Shown here one piece after another: positions 7,637 through 15,444 of a stretch of DNA of 64,000 nt. The DNA is from an uncultured Collinsella sp. GTDB lineage: Bacteria; Actinomycetota; Coriobacteriia; Coriobacteriales; Coriobacteriaceae. Position 1 is the first letter of the stretch. Each line of letters begins with the position of its first letter. The translations under genes were made by a program, and so were the position numbers. The notes below the pieces were generated by a model. That model saw only the letters and a list, made by a program, of their open reading frames with translations. It was not told the origin of the DNA and ran no database searches. The stretch is taken from contig UQTW01000005.1 in the NCBI GenBank assembly GCA_900544115.1, forward strand, positions 38,047 through 102,046, in the 5' to 3' direction.

Positions 7637-7751
7637 TGACGCAGATGCGGGTTCCTCTCGAATCTGCAACAGAACTTAAGCCTTCCTAAAAGATTGCGTT
7701 CTCATACACTTGCGCCCGCATATTGGGGTACAACTCAACGTGAACAACGAT

Positions 7752-7780
7752 GGCCCGCCACGTGTTTGGCGGGCCTTTGG
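7752..7780 (+). terminator. Terminator-like hairpin in the htrA leader
   Basis: GGCCCGCCA (7752-7760) and TGGCGGGCC (7767-7775) are perfect complements followed by TTTGGTTATTT. It ends about 25 nt before the htrA start, so it is either the end of an upstream transcript or an attenuator for htrA. Confidence 0.55.
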
Positions 7781-7804
7781 TTATTTGACGAAAGGATCGC
7801 AGCC

Positions 7805-9265
7805 ATGAGCGAGAACGATTCCCAGCGTCCCCAGGATGCGGGCAACGCCGGCGAGACCCAGCAGCAGCCGCGTGTGCAGGTGGAGTCGACGCCTGCCGAC
7901 AGCAACATTCCCTACGTGCAGGCATACGACACGCAGACCGGCAAGCCGCTGGGCAGCCAGCAGGTTGTAAACAAGCACACAGTGGTCAAGACCAAGACCA
8001 AAAAGCTGCCGATCTTTATTACGGCGCTTGCCGGCTGCGCCTGCGGTGCCCTGCTGGTCATCGCACTCATCATGAGCGGCACGCTCAACATTGGCGGCGG
8101 AAAGAATGCCGTGACGGCGGGTGCTTCGGGTTCATCGACGCAAAAGATTACGATTGATTCCGAGGACACCACGCTGGCCGAGGCCGTTTCTGCCAAGGCG
8201 TTGCCCTCCGTGGTTTCCATTACCGCCACTTCGAGCGGTGGCCAGAATGGCTCGCTTTCGCAGTCTGCCGACGAGTCGGACAACTCGGGCAGCGTCGGTT
8301 CGGGCGTGGTGCTCGATACCGAGGGCCACATCCTCACCAACAACCACGTGGTCGATGGCTACGACCAGTACGTGGTGACCATGGACGACGGCACTACCTA
8401 CGAGGCCGAGTTCGTGGGCAACGATGCTTCGAGCGACCTGGCCGTCATCAAGCTCAAGGACGCCGACGCCTCTAAGCTCACGCCGATCGAGATCGGCGAC
8501 TCCTCCAAGCTCAACGTGGGCGAGTGGGTCATGGCGATCGGTTCGCCGTTTGGCAACGAGCAGTCTGTCTCCACGGGCATTGTGTCGGCGCTGTATCGCT
8601 CCACGGCCATGAGCTCTACCAACGGTAACACCATCTATGCCAACATGATCCAGACCGATGCCGCCATCAACCCGGGCAACTCCGGCGGCGCGCTCGTTAA
8701 CGACAACGGCGAGCTGGTGGGCATCAACTCGCTCATCGAGAGCTACTCGGGCTCCAGCTCGGGCGTGGGCTTTGCCATTCCCGTTAACTACGCCAAGAAC
8801 ATTGCCGACCAGATCATCGGCGGTAAGACACCGGTGCACCCGTACCTGGGAGCCACGCTTTCGAGCGTCAACGCGCTCAACGCCCGCACCAACAAGCTGA
8901 GCACCGATAGCGGCGCGTACGTGGCGAGCGTCGTCGAGGATGGTCCCGCCGCCAAGGCCGGCATCCAGGAGGGCGATGTCATTACCAAGCTGGGCGACGA
9001 TGAGATTTCGAGCGCCGACGGCCTGATCATCGCGCTGCGCAGCCACGAGGTGGGCGAGAAGGTCGAGATCACGCTCATGCGCGGCAAGGAAGAGAAGAAG
9101 GTCACGGTTGAGCTGGGCTCCGACGAGGAGCTGCAGAACCAGCAGCAGAACGACAGCGCGACCGATACCGGCAACGGCGGTATTACCGACGAGCAGCTGC
9201 GCCAGTATCTGGAGGAGCTGCTTGGCCAGCAGGGCCAGGGTCAGGGCAACGGCCAGGGTTTCTAA
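7805..9265 (+). CDS. htrA: HtrA/DegP-like membrane-anchored serine protease
   Basis: The 486-residue product handles misfolded envelope proteins. It has a Q-rich cytoplasmic head, one membrane segment at about 69-92 (FITALAGCACGALLVIALIM), a trypsin-like domain with His181 (TNNHVVDGY), Asp211 (SSDLAVIKL) and Ser near 295 (NPGNSGGAL), and one PDZ domain (PYLGATL through ISSADGLIIALRSHEVGEKV). The tail is rich in Q and G (GQGQGNGQGF). ATG 7805 has AAAGGA upstream; the longer open frame from 7694 runs through the leader hairpin and is unlikely to be used. Confidence 0.93.
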   Translation: MSENDSQRPQDAGNAGETQQQPRVQVESTPADSNIPYVQAYDTQTGKPLGSQQVVNKHTVVKTKTKKLPIFITALAGCACGALLVIALIMSGTLNIGGGKNAVTAGASGSSTQKITIDSEDTTLAEAVSAKALPSVVSITATSSGGQNGSLSQSADESDNSGSVGSGVVLDTEGHILTNNHVVDGYDQYVVTMDDGTTYEAEFVGNDASSDLAVIKLKDADASKLTPIEIGDSSKLNVGEWVMAIGSPFGNEQSVSTGIVSALYRSTAMSSTNGNTIYANMIQTDAAINPGNSGGALVNDNGELVGINSLIESYSGSSSGVGFAIPVNYAKNIADQIIGGKTPVHPYLGATLSSVNALNARTNKLSTDSGAYVASVVEDGPAAKAGIQEGDVITKLGDDEISSADGLIIALRSHEVGEKVEITLMRGKEEKKVTVELGSDEELQNQQQNDSATDTGNGGITDEQLRQYLEELLGQQGQGQGNGQGF

Positions 9266-9291
9266 CGAGCTGTATCGCACATATCGAAGCC

Positions 9292-9330
9292 AGAGGGGCT
9301 GTTCCGCCAGCGCGGGACAGCCCCTCTTTT
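9292..9330 (+). terminator. Rho-independent terminator of htrA
   Basis: AGAGGGGCTGTTCC and GGGACAGCCCCTCT form the stem, followed by TTTT. Confidence 0.85.
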
Positions 9331-9336
9331 CGCGAT

Positions 9337-9365
9337 GATCCGTTGGGGACGGAGGAAAACGGATC
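9337..9365 (+). repeat. GATCCG...CGGATC hairpin repeat (family 3)
   Basis: This 29-bp hairpin has arms GATCCGTT and AACGGATC around GGGGACGGAGGAA. A copy of the same length, inverted and with few differences, lies inside the ABC exporter gene at 15385-15413. Confidence 0.7.
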
Positions 9366-9513
9366 ATTTAGAACTGGCAAGGGCATGGTTTAATCGCGCG
9401 ATCCACCCTAGTCTGGCGGCTGCCGATTCGGTGCGGTTCGAAAGGGTTATTCGGCGCCATGGTGACCGGTGGTACTCTTGTATCCGTTTGAAATCGAGCG
9501 AAGGAGTGCCGCT

Positions 9514-11742
9514 ATGGAGCAATCGAGCCTGTTTGGTGACGGCGTGGACATCGATACCGAAACGCCCGCGAGCGCGGATGCCGCTGCACCGGCCGACGCC
9601 CATGCCCAGGCCGCCGCGCGCGCGGCCGAGCTGCGCCACGAGCTCGATTACCACGCCTATCGCTACTACATGCTTGACGCGCCCGAGATCACGGACGCCG
9701 CCTTCGACAAAATGCTCGTTGAGCTGCAGGAGATCGAGGCGGCCTATCCCGACCTGGTGACGCCCGACAGCTATACCCAGCGCGTGGGCGGATACGTGAG
9801 CGAGCAGTTTACGCCGGTCACGCACATGGCACGCATGTATTCCATGGACGATGCCATGGATCTGGACGAACTTGATGCGTGGCTCCAGCGCACCGAGGAT
9901 GCCCTCGGTGCCGGTAGCGTCACCTATACCTGCGAGCTTAAGATCGACGGCCTGGGCGTGGCCCTTACCTACCAAAACGGCACCTTCGTACGCGCCGCCA
10001 CGCGCGGCGACGGCACCACGGGCGAGGATGTGTCGCTCAACGTCCGTACCATCAAGGATGTGCCCATGCACCTGTCCGAACCTGCGCTCGCCCACATGGG
10101 TGCCGACCGCGAGCGCACCATTGAGGTGCGCGGCGAGGTCTACATGCCCAAGGGCAGCTTTGTGCGTCTGAACGACGAGGCCGATGCCGAGGGCCGCGAC
10201 CCCTTCGCCAACCCGCGCAACGCCGCCGCCGGCAGCCTGCGTCAAAAGGATCCCAAGGTCACGGCGCGCCGCGATCTGGCCACCTTTATCTACGCCATCG
10301 CCGATACCGACCCGCTGCACGTCCACAGCCAGCGCGAGTTCCTGGACTGGCTGCGTAGCGCTGGCTTTAGCGTCAACCCCAACGTGGCTCGTTGCGCCAC
10401 GCCGTCCGAGGTCCACGAGTTCTGCGCCCAGGCGCTCGAGCACCGCGACGACCTGGATTACGACATCGACGGCGTGGTCGTAAAGGTCGACAGCTTCCAA
10501 CAGCAGCTCAACCTGGGCTTTACCGCTCGCGCACCGCGTTGGGCCATCGCCTTTAAGTTCCCGCCCGAGGAAAAGCAGACCGTCCTGCGCGAGATTCGCA
10601 TCCAGGTGGGTCGCACCGGCGTGCTCACGCCGGTCGCCGAGTTCGACCCGGTGACGGTCGCCGGCTCCACCATCGCGCGCGCCACGCTGCACAACATCGA
10701 CGAGATCCGCCGCAAGAACGTGCGCGAGGGCGACACCATCATCGTGCATAAGGCGGGCGACGTGATTCCCGAGGTCGTGGGCCCGGTGCTCGACAAGCGC
10801 CCGGCCGATTCGGTCGACTGGCACATGCCCGAGGTCTGCCCCGTGTGCGGTAGCCCCGTGGTTCACGAGGATGGCGAGGTTGCCTACCGCTGCGTGTCCA
10901 TCGACTGCCCCGCACAGCTCAAGGAGCGTTTGCTCCACTGGGTGAGCCGCGGCTGCATGGACGTCGATGGCCTGGGCGACGAGATCGTCGACAAGATGAT
11001 CGCCGCCGGGCTGATTCACGACGTCGCGGACTTCTACCAGCTCACGGTTGACGACATCGCCGGACTGGACACGGGGCGCACCTATGCCAGCTCCAATAGC
11101 AAAAAGGGCGTCAAGAAGGGCGACCCCATTCCGGTAGGCCTCAAGACGGCCGAGAAAATCATCGCCGAGCTCAACAAGTCCAAGAGCCAGCCGCTCGGTC
11201 GCGTGCTGTTTGCCCTGGGCATCCGCCACGTGGGCAAGAGTGTGGGCGAGGTTATTGCCGAGCGATTCCTGTCGATTGACAAGCTTATCTTGGCGAGCGA
11301 AGAGGATATCGCCGAGTGCGAGGGCATCGGTCCCAAGATTGCGGCGAGCGTCAAGCAGTTCCTGGCCGTGCCCGAAAACCTTGCCGTGCTGGAGCGCCTG
11401 CGCCAGGCGGGCCTGTCGCTCGAGGTCGACTTGGGCGCCGCGCATGCACAAGCCGCAGCCGACGCGGGCGTGGCGGGCGAGCTCGCCGATGCACAACCGC
11501 TCGCGGGTCTGACCTTCGTGCTCACCGGCACGCTCGTCAACCGCACTCGCGACGAGGCGGGCGCGGCGCTCAAGGTGCTCGGCGCCAAGGTTTCGGGCAG
11601 TGTGTCAAAGAAGACGAGCTATCTGGTCGCCGGCCCCAAAGCGGGCTCCAAGCTTACCAAGGCCGAGCAGCTGGGTGTGCCCGTGCTGGACGAGGACGCG
11701 CTCGAGCAGATCCTGGCGACTGGTGAGGTGCCGGAGGCGTAA
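9514..11742 (+). CDS. ligA: NAD-dependent DNA ligase LigA
   Basis: The 742-residue product seals nicks in duplex DNA using NAD. Domain Ia and the adenylation domain come first, with catalytic Lys143 in ELKIDG. The OB fold follows, then a four-Cys zinc finger (CPVCG...RCVSIDCP), helix-hairpin-helix repeats (ALGIRHVGKSVGEV, CEGIGPKIAASV) and a C-terminal BRCT domain (LAGLTFVLTGTLVNRTRDEA). It is longer than the usual 670 residues because of an Ala-rich N-terminal stretch and an insert near residue 525. ATG 9514 has CGAAGGAG upstream. Confidence 0.96.
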   Translation: MEQSSLFGDGVDIDTETPASADAAAPADAHAQAAARAAELRHELDYHAYRYYMLDAPEITDAAFDKMLVELQEIEAAYPDLVTPDSYTQRVGGYVSEQFTPVTHMARMYSMDDAMDLDELDAWLQRTEDALGAGSVTYTCELKIDGLGVALTYQNGTFVRAATRGDGTTGEDVSLNVRTIKDVPMHLSEPALAHMGADRERTIEVRGEVYMPKGSFVRLNDEADAEGRDPFANPRNAAAGSLRQKDPKVTARRDLATFIYAIADTDPLHVHSQREFLDWLRSAGFSVNPNVARCATPSEVHEFCAQALEHRDDLDYDIDGVVVKVDSFQQQLNLGFTARAPRWAIAFKFPPEEKQTVLREIRIQVGRTGVLTPVAEFDPVTVAGSTIARATLHNIDEIRRKNVREGDTIIVHKAGDVIPEVVGPVLDKRPADSVDWHMPEVCPVCGSPVVHEDGEVAYRCVSIDCPAQLKERLLHWVSRGCMDVDGLGDEIVDKMIAAGLIHDVADFYQLTVDDIAGLDTGRTYASSNSKKGVKKGDPIPVGLKTAEKIIAELNKSKSQPLGRVLFALGIRHVGKSVGEVIAERFLSIDKLILASEEDIAECEGIGPKIAASVKQFLAVPENLAVLERLRQAGLSLEVDLGAAHAQAAADAGVAGELADAQPLAGLTFVLTGTLVNRTRDEAGAALKVLGAKVSGSVSKKTSYLVAGPKAGSKLTKAEQLGVPVLDEDALEQILATGEVPEA

Positions 11743-11921
11743 TGGATATCGAGAATCGCAATTGCTCGCAGGCGGAAGGGCGCGCGAGGCATTCCCAAGT
11801 GCAGGCAAAAGAGCGCTTAATGATGCGAATTTGCGTTGCCGAGCGCGAGCGCGCGGCGGGTGCATCTCGCGATGCCTTTGAGGCGTTGACCGAGTTAGAG
11901 GCGAGGCTCGGTCTAGCCTAG
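11742..11921 (+). CDS. Small protein translationally coupled to ligA
   Basis: The ligA stop and this start overlap as TAATG. The 59-residue product starts MDIENRNCSQAEGRAR and ends AFEALTELEARLGLA. It is charged and probably helical (RICVAERERAAGASRDAFEA) with no signal peptide or membrane segment. I do not recognise a family. Start-stop overlap and a smooth amino-acid composition favour a real gene, but there is no independent proof, and it lies at the edge of a decayed minus-strand gene. Confidence 0.4.
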   Translation: MDIENRNCSQAEGRARHSQVQAKERLMMRICVAERERAAGASRDAFEALTELEARLGLA

Positions 11922-12005
11922 AGAGACCGGCACCGTGATCTGCGTCACGTAGGTTGCTGGGTCGTCGCTGATGATGTCGTCGATCAGGGCGATTTTGCGT
12001 CGCCT
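11913..12005 (-). pseudogene. Possible tail of a MerR-type regulator with a GyrI-like domain
   Basis: On the minus strand, directly behind the MATE gene, one frame reads RKIALIDDIISDDPATYVTQ then ITVPVSLG and a stop at 11913-11915. The D-D-P-x-x-x-V-T-x-I-x-V-P-V ending resembles the last strand of GyrI/AraC effector-binding domains found in BmrR-like MerR regulators. Only about 30 codons remain and no start is visible. The link to a MerR protein is inference, supported by the MerR-type promoter ahead of the MATE gene. Confidence 0.3.
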
Positions 12006-12007
12006 CG

Positions 12008-13354
12008 CTACGCTACCAGTTTGTCAAAAGCCCCGCGCCGGTTGAGTACGGTAAACGCGACAACGCAAATGACCGCCGACAAAATCGATCCGCACGGCGA
12101 AGCGATGCCCATGGGAAACAGCGTATCGGAATAGGCGTTCGACAGCAGCCACGCGCCCGGCACGCGAATGAGTGCCACGGCCAGCACGTTGTGCGCAAAG
12201 CCGATGTAGCTCTTGCCATACGCAGCGAAAAAGCCACTAAAGCAAATGTGGATGCCGGCAAAAATCGCGTCGAAAATATAACTGTGCATATAGCCGGTAC
12301 CGGCCGCGACCACCGCGGGGTCCTTGGCAAAAAAGCCAATAAACGCCGGCGCCACCAGCCACACCAGCGCTGTGATCAGGCAGCCGTACACTACCGAAAT
12401 GGTCATGGCGTCTTTGAGTACCTGACGCGCGCGGTCGCCCTTGCCCGCGCCGGCGTTTTGCGCCGTGAGTGCGCTGACGGTGGCGCCCATGGAGCTCGGC
12501 ACAATGAACAAAAAGCTGATCATCTTCTCAACCAGGCCCACGGCGGCGGCGTCGACGAGCCCTCGGTGGTTGGCGATGACGGTGATAAACATAAACGCCA
12601 CCTGGATACAGCCGTCCTGCACGGCCACGGGCACGCCGATCTTAAGAATGCTGCCGAGCACCTCGGGCTGGGGGCGTAGGTCGCTGCGCTTGAGGTGAAT
12701 GTGCGTACGGCGGCTCTTGAGCCACACGAGCGCGAGAGCCACGCTCGCCGTCTGCGCGATGACTGTGCCGAGTGCCGCGCCTACGGGGCCGAGCCCCATG
12801 TGGCCGATAAACAGAAAGTCGAGCGCGATGTTGATGATGCATGCCACGCCAATCACGTACATGGGCGAGCGCGAATCGCCTAGGCCGCGAAAGATGGCCG
12901 AGAGGATGTTGTACGCGGCGATAAAGGGAATGCCCATAAAGCAGATACGCAGGTAGGCGGCGGTTCCTTCGACCGCTTCGGCCGGCGTACCAATGAGTGC
13001 CACAATCTGCGGACACAGTGCGAGCAGGACAGCGGCCAGCACCACCGAGACACCCATAAAGAGCGTGATGGTGTTGCCGATGGCGGTCTCGGCGCGGTCA
13101 AACCGACGCGAACCCACGGCGTGGCCGACGATAACCGTCGTTCCCATGGCCAGGCCCACGAGCGTCACGGTAATGATATAGAGCGTCTGCGCGCCGTTGC
13201 CCACGGCGGTGATGCCGGCGGCGCCGCTAAACTGCCCCATCATGTACAGGTCGGCCATGCCGTAGAGCATCTGCAAAAAGTACGAGAGCATATAAGGCAG
13301 GGCAAAGACCGCGATGGTCTTAAGGACATTGCCGCGTGTGAGGTCGTGTTCCAT
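12008..13354 (-). CDS. MATE family multidrug/cation exporter
   Basis: The 448-residue, highly hydrophobic product has the two-lobed 12-helix pattern of MatE proteins (NVLKTIAVFALPYMLSYFLQ, GNGAQTLYIITVTLVGLAMG, then a second repeat with MISFLFIVPSSMGATVSALT). Such proteins expel drugs or organic cations using Na+ or H+. I start at ATG 13354 (MEHDLTRGN); the frame is open up to 13591 but crosses a promoter. The ribosome site is weak. A MerR-type promoter lies 40 nt upstream and a possible MerR tail lies downstream, which suggests drug-induced expression. Confidence 0.9.
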   Translation of the reverse strand: MEHDLTRGNVLKTIAVFALPYMLSYFLQMLYGMADLYMMGQFSGAAGITAVGNGAQTLYIITVTLVGLAMGTTVIVGHAVGSRRFDRAETAIGNTITLFMGVSVVLAAVLLALCPQIVALIGTPAEAVEGTAAYLRICFMGIPFIAAYNILSAIFRGLGDSRSPMYVIGVACIINIALDFLFIGHMGLGPVGAALGTVIAQTASVALALVWLKSRRTHIHLKRSDLRPQPEVLGSILKIGVPVAVQDGCIQVAFMFITVIANHRGLVDAAAVGLVEKMISFLFIVPSSMGATVSALTAQNAGAGKGDRARQVLKDAMTISVVYGCLITALVWLVAPAFIGFFAKDPAVVAAGTGYMHSYIFDAIFAGIHICFSGFFAAYGKSYIGFAHNVLAVALIRVPGAWLLSNAYSDTLFPMGIASPCGSILSAVICVVAFTVLNRRGAFDKLVA

Positions 13355-13394
13355 GGGCGGGGCTTTCTGGCTTGGTCTGTTTACGTACCAGTGT

Positions 13395-13425
13395 AGTGAA
13401 AACCCTACAACGATTGTAGAGTCAA
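13395..13425 (-). promoter_or_regulatory. MerR-type promoter and operator of the MATE gene
   Basis: On the minus strand TTGACT (13425-13420) is followed by a 19-bp spacer and then TTCACT. The spacer contains the perfect palindrome CTACAA-TCG-TTGTAG (13405-13419). A 19-20 bp spacer holding a dyad is the hallmark of promoters twisted into activity by MerR-family activators. Confidence 0.6.
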
Positions 13426-13545
13426 GGTTTGTGTTGGCGGCGGGGAGAAAAAAGTCACGCTCGCGTTCATTTCCAATTGAATACAGGGGCGCGTCCTGCG
13501 AGCTTGGCGCCTGCACTAGCCTTGCAGAAATCGATTTCGCATCAC

Positions 13546-13573
13546 TTGACACCGCCGCACGGCGCGCCATAAT
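13546..13573 (+). promoter_or_regulatory. Promoter of the heterodimeric ABC exporter
   Basis: TTGACA at 13546-13551, a 16-bp spacer and CATAAT at 13568-13573 lie 42 nt before the GTG start. Confidence 0.55.
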
Positions 13574-13614
13574 ACCTGGGTTTGCGAACAACGTTTGATG
13601 GGGGATGAACCTGC

Positions 13615-15444
13615 GTGCGCAATCTCAAGATTTTGTTTTCCTATCTGGGGGCATACCGCCGCGATGCCATACTCGGCGTGTTCTTTGTGACGGCCGAGAC
13701 GGCGCTCGAGCTGTTTATCCCGGTCATCATGGCAAATATCATCGACGTGGGCGTTCCCGCGGGCGACATCAACTACATGCTGTTGCAGGGCGCGTATATG
13801 CTGGTATTCGCCGCATGTTCGCTGGTACTTGGCTTGGGCTATGCACGCACGTCTGCTCGCGTCGCCTCGGGGCTGGGCGCTAACTTGCGCGAGGCGGAGT
13901 ACCGCAAGATCCAGACGCTCGCTTTTGGCAATCTGGATAACTACGACGCCAGCTCGCTCGTCACCCGCATGACTACCGATATCACCGTCATCCAAAATGC
14001 CATCGGCAATGGCTTTCGCCCCATGGTGCGCGGTCCCGTGACGCTCATCGTCGGCTTGGTCTATGCGCTGGTGCTGTCGCGTCCGCTCGCCACCGTTTTC
14101 GCGATCATCCTGCCGGTGCTGGCGATCGTGCTGGGCGTTATCACCTATCGCGTCAGTCCGCTCTACCGCCAGCTGCAGACCTCGATGGACCATCTCAACG
14201 GCGTGGTGCAGGAGGACCTCACCGCCGTGCGCGCCGTCAAGGCGTACGTGCGCGCCGAGCACGACGAGGCCAAGTTCGATGCCGTCAATACCGAGCTTGC
14301 GCGCACCGCGACGAAGACCTTTGGCAACGCTGTGCTCAACTTGCCGGTGTTTCAGCTGTCGATGTACGTGGCGGCGCTTTCCATTCTGTGGATCGGCGGT
14401 CGCATGATTCTTGCCGGCGAGCTCGGCGTGGGCTCGCTCACGGGCTTCATGAGCTATGTGCTGCTGATCATGAACTCGCTCATGATGATTTCCAACGTGT
14501 TTTTGCTGCTCACGCGCGCACTTGCCAGCGTGGAGCGCATCTCGCGGGTGCTCGACGAGCGTTCGCTTATCCAGGCGCCCGACGCTGCCACTGCCGTGCA
14601 CGGGGTGGCCGACGGAAGCATCGAGTTTCGCGACGTGTCGTTTAAGTACCGCGAGGATGCAGCCGAGGATGTGCTCGAACATATCGACCTTCGCATCGAG
14701 AGCGGCTCGACGGTGGGCATCCTCGGCGGCACGGGCTCGGGCAAGAGCTCGCTTGTGCAGCTGATCGCGCGCCTGTACGACGCCACTGAGGGCGCCGTGC
14801 TTGTGGGCGGACACGACGTGCGTGACTACGACCTGGCTACCTTGCGCGACGCGGTGGGCATTGTGCTGCAAAAGAATGTGCTGTTCACGGGCACCGTGCG
14901 CGAGAACCTGCAGTGGGGCAATCCACAGGCGTCGGACAATGAGCTCCTCGCGGCTTGCCGCGCGGCGTGCGTGGACGAGTTCCTTGATCGCATCGGCGGG
15001 CTGGACGGCGAGTTGGGCCAGGGCGGTGCCGGTGTCTCGGGCGGGCAGAAGCAGCGCCTGTGCATCGCGCGAACGCTGCTCAAGCATCCGCGCGTGCTCA
15101 TTTTTGATGACTCCACCAGCGCGGTCGATATGGCGACCGACGCTAAGATTCGCGAGCATATTGCTCAGATTCCCAATACGACGGTGATTGTCATCGCACA
15201 GCGCATTGCGAGCGTCATGGATGCCGATCGCATTGTGGTGTTGGACGACGGTCGTGTCCATGGCGTGGGCACGCACGAGGAACTGCTGGCGGGCGACAAC
15301 ATCTACCAGGAGATTTACGCCTCGCAGATGGAGTTTGCGGGGGATGCGGACGCCGGTGACGGCAGCGACGATGGCTGCGCGAACGATCCGTTTTCTTCCG
15401 TCCCCAGCGGATCGACCTTGGAAGGGGGTGAGCGCCATGCCTAA
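13615..15444 (+). CDS. ABC exporter half-transporter, subunit with degenerate ATPase site
   Basis: The 609-residue product has six membrane helices (about 1-290) fused to an ATPase domain. Walker A is GGTGSGKSS and the signature is VSGGQKQR, but the residue after Walker B is Asp rather than Glu (LIFDDSTSAVD), and the switch His is Gln (IAQRIAS). This is the pattern of the degenerate half of heterodimeric exporters such as TM287/288 and BmrCD. The start is GTG with GGGGA upstream. The last 8 nt overlap the partner gene. A GATCCG hairpin repeat is embedded in the last codons. Substrates are probably drugs or lipids. Confidence 0.9.
   Translation: MRNLKILFSYLGAYRRDAILGVFFVTAETALELFIPVIMANIIDVGVPAGDINYMLLQGAYMLVFAACSLVLGLGYARTSARVASGLGANLREAEYRKIQTLAFGNLDNYDASSLVTRMTTDITVIQNAIGNGFRPMVRGPVTLIVGLVYALVLSRPLATVFAIILPVLAIVLGVITYRVSPLYRQLQTSMDHLNGVVQEDLTAVRAVKAYVRAEHDEAKFDAVNTELARTATKTFGNAVLNLPVFQLSMYVAALSILWIGGRMILAGELGVGSLTGFMSYVLLIMNSLMMISNVFLLLTRALASVERISRVLDERSLIQAPDAATAVHGVADGSIEFRDVSFKYREDAAEDVLEHIDLRIESGSTVGILGGTGSGKSSLVQLIARLYDATEGAVLVGGHDVRDYDLATLRDAVGIVLQKNVLFTGTVRENLQWGNPQASDNELLAACRAACVDEFLDRIGGLDGELGQGGAGVSGGQKQRLCIARTLLKHPRVLIFDDSTSAVDMATDAKIREHIAQIPNTTVIVIAQRIASVMDADRIVVLDDGRVHGVGTHEELLAGDNIYQEIYASQMEFAGDADAGDGSDDGCANDPFSSVPSGSTLEGGERHA
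15385..15413 (-). repeat. GATCCG...CGGATC hairpin repeat inside a coding region (family 3)
   Basis: This is the inverted counterpart of the repeat at 9337-9365. It encodes part of the C-terminal tail (NDPFSSVPSGS) of the ABC subunit without breaking the frame. Confidence 0.7.

Noticed and set aside
9364..11496. A 710-codon open frame antisense to ligA
   Set aside because: It is the mirror of a high-GC gene with strong third-position bias; ligA is certain, and the antisense product shows no domain.
13355..13591. An N-terminal extension of the MATE protein
   Set aside because: The frame is open but crosses the MerR-type promoter; the protein starts naturally at MEHDLTRGN.
13516..15438. A 640-codon open frame antisense to the first ABC exporter subunit
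   Set aside because: Same cause: shadow of a real gene, His/Arg-rich with no motif and no ribosome site.
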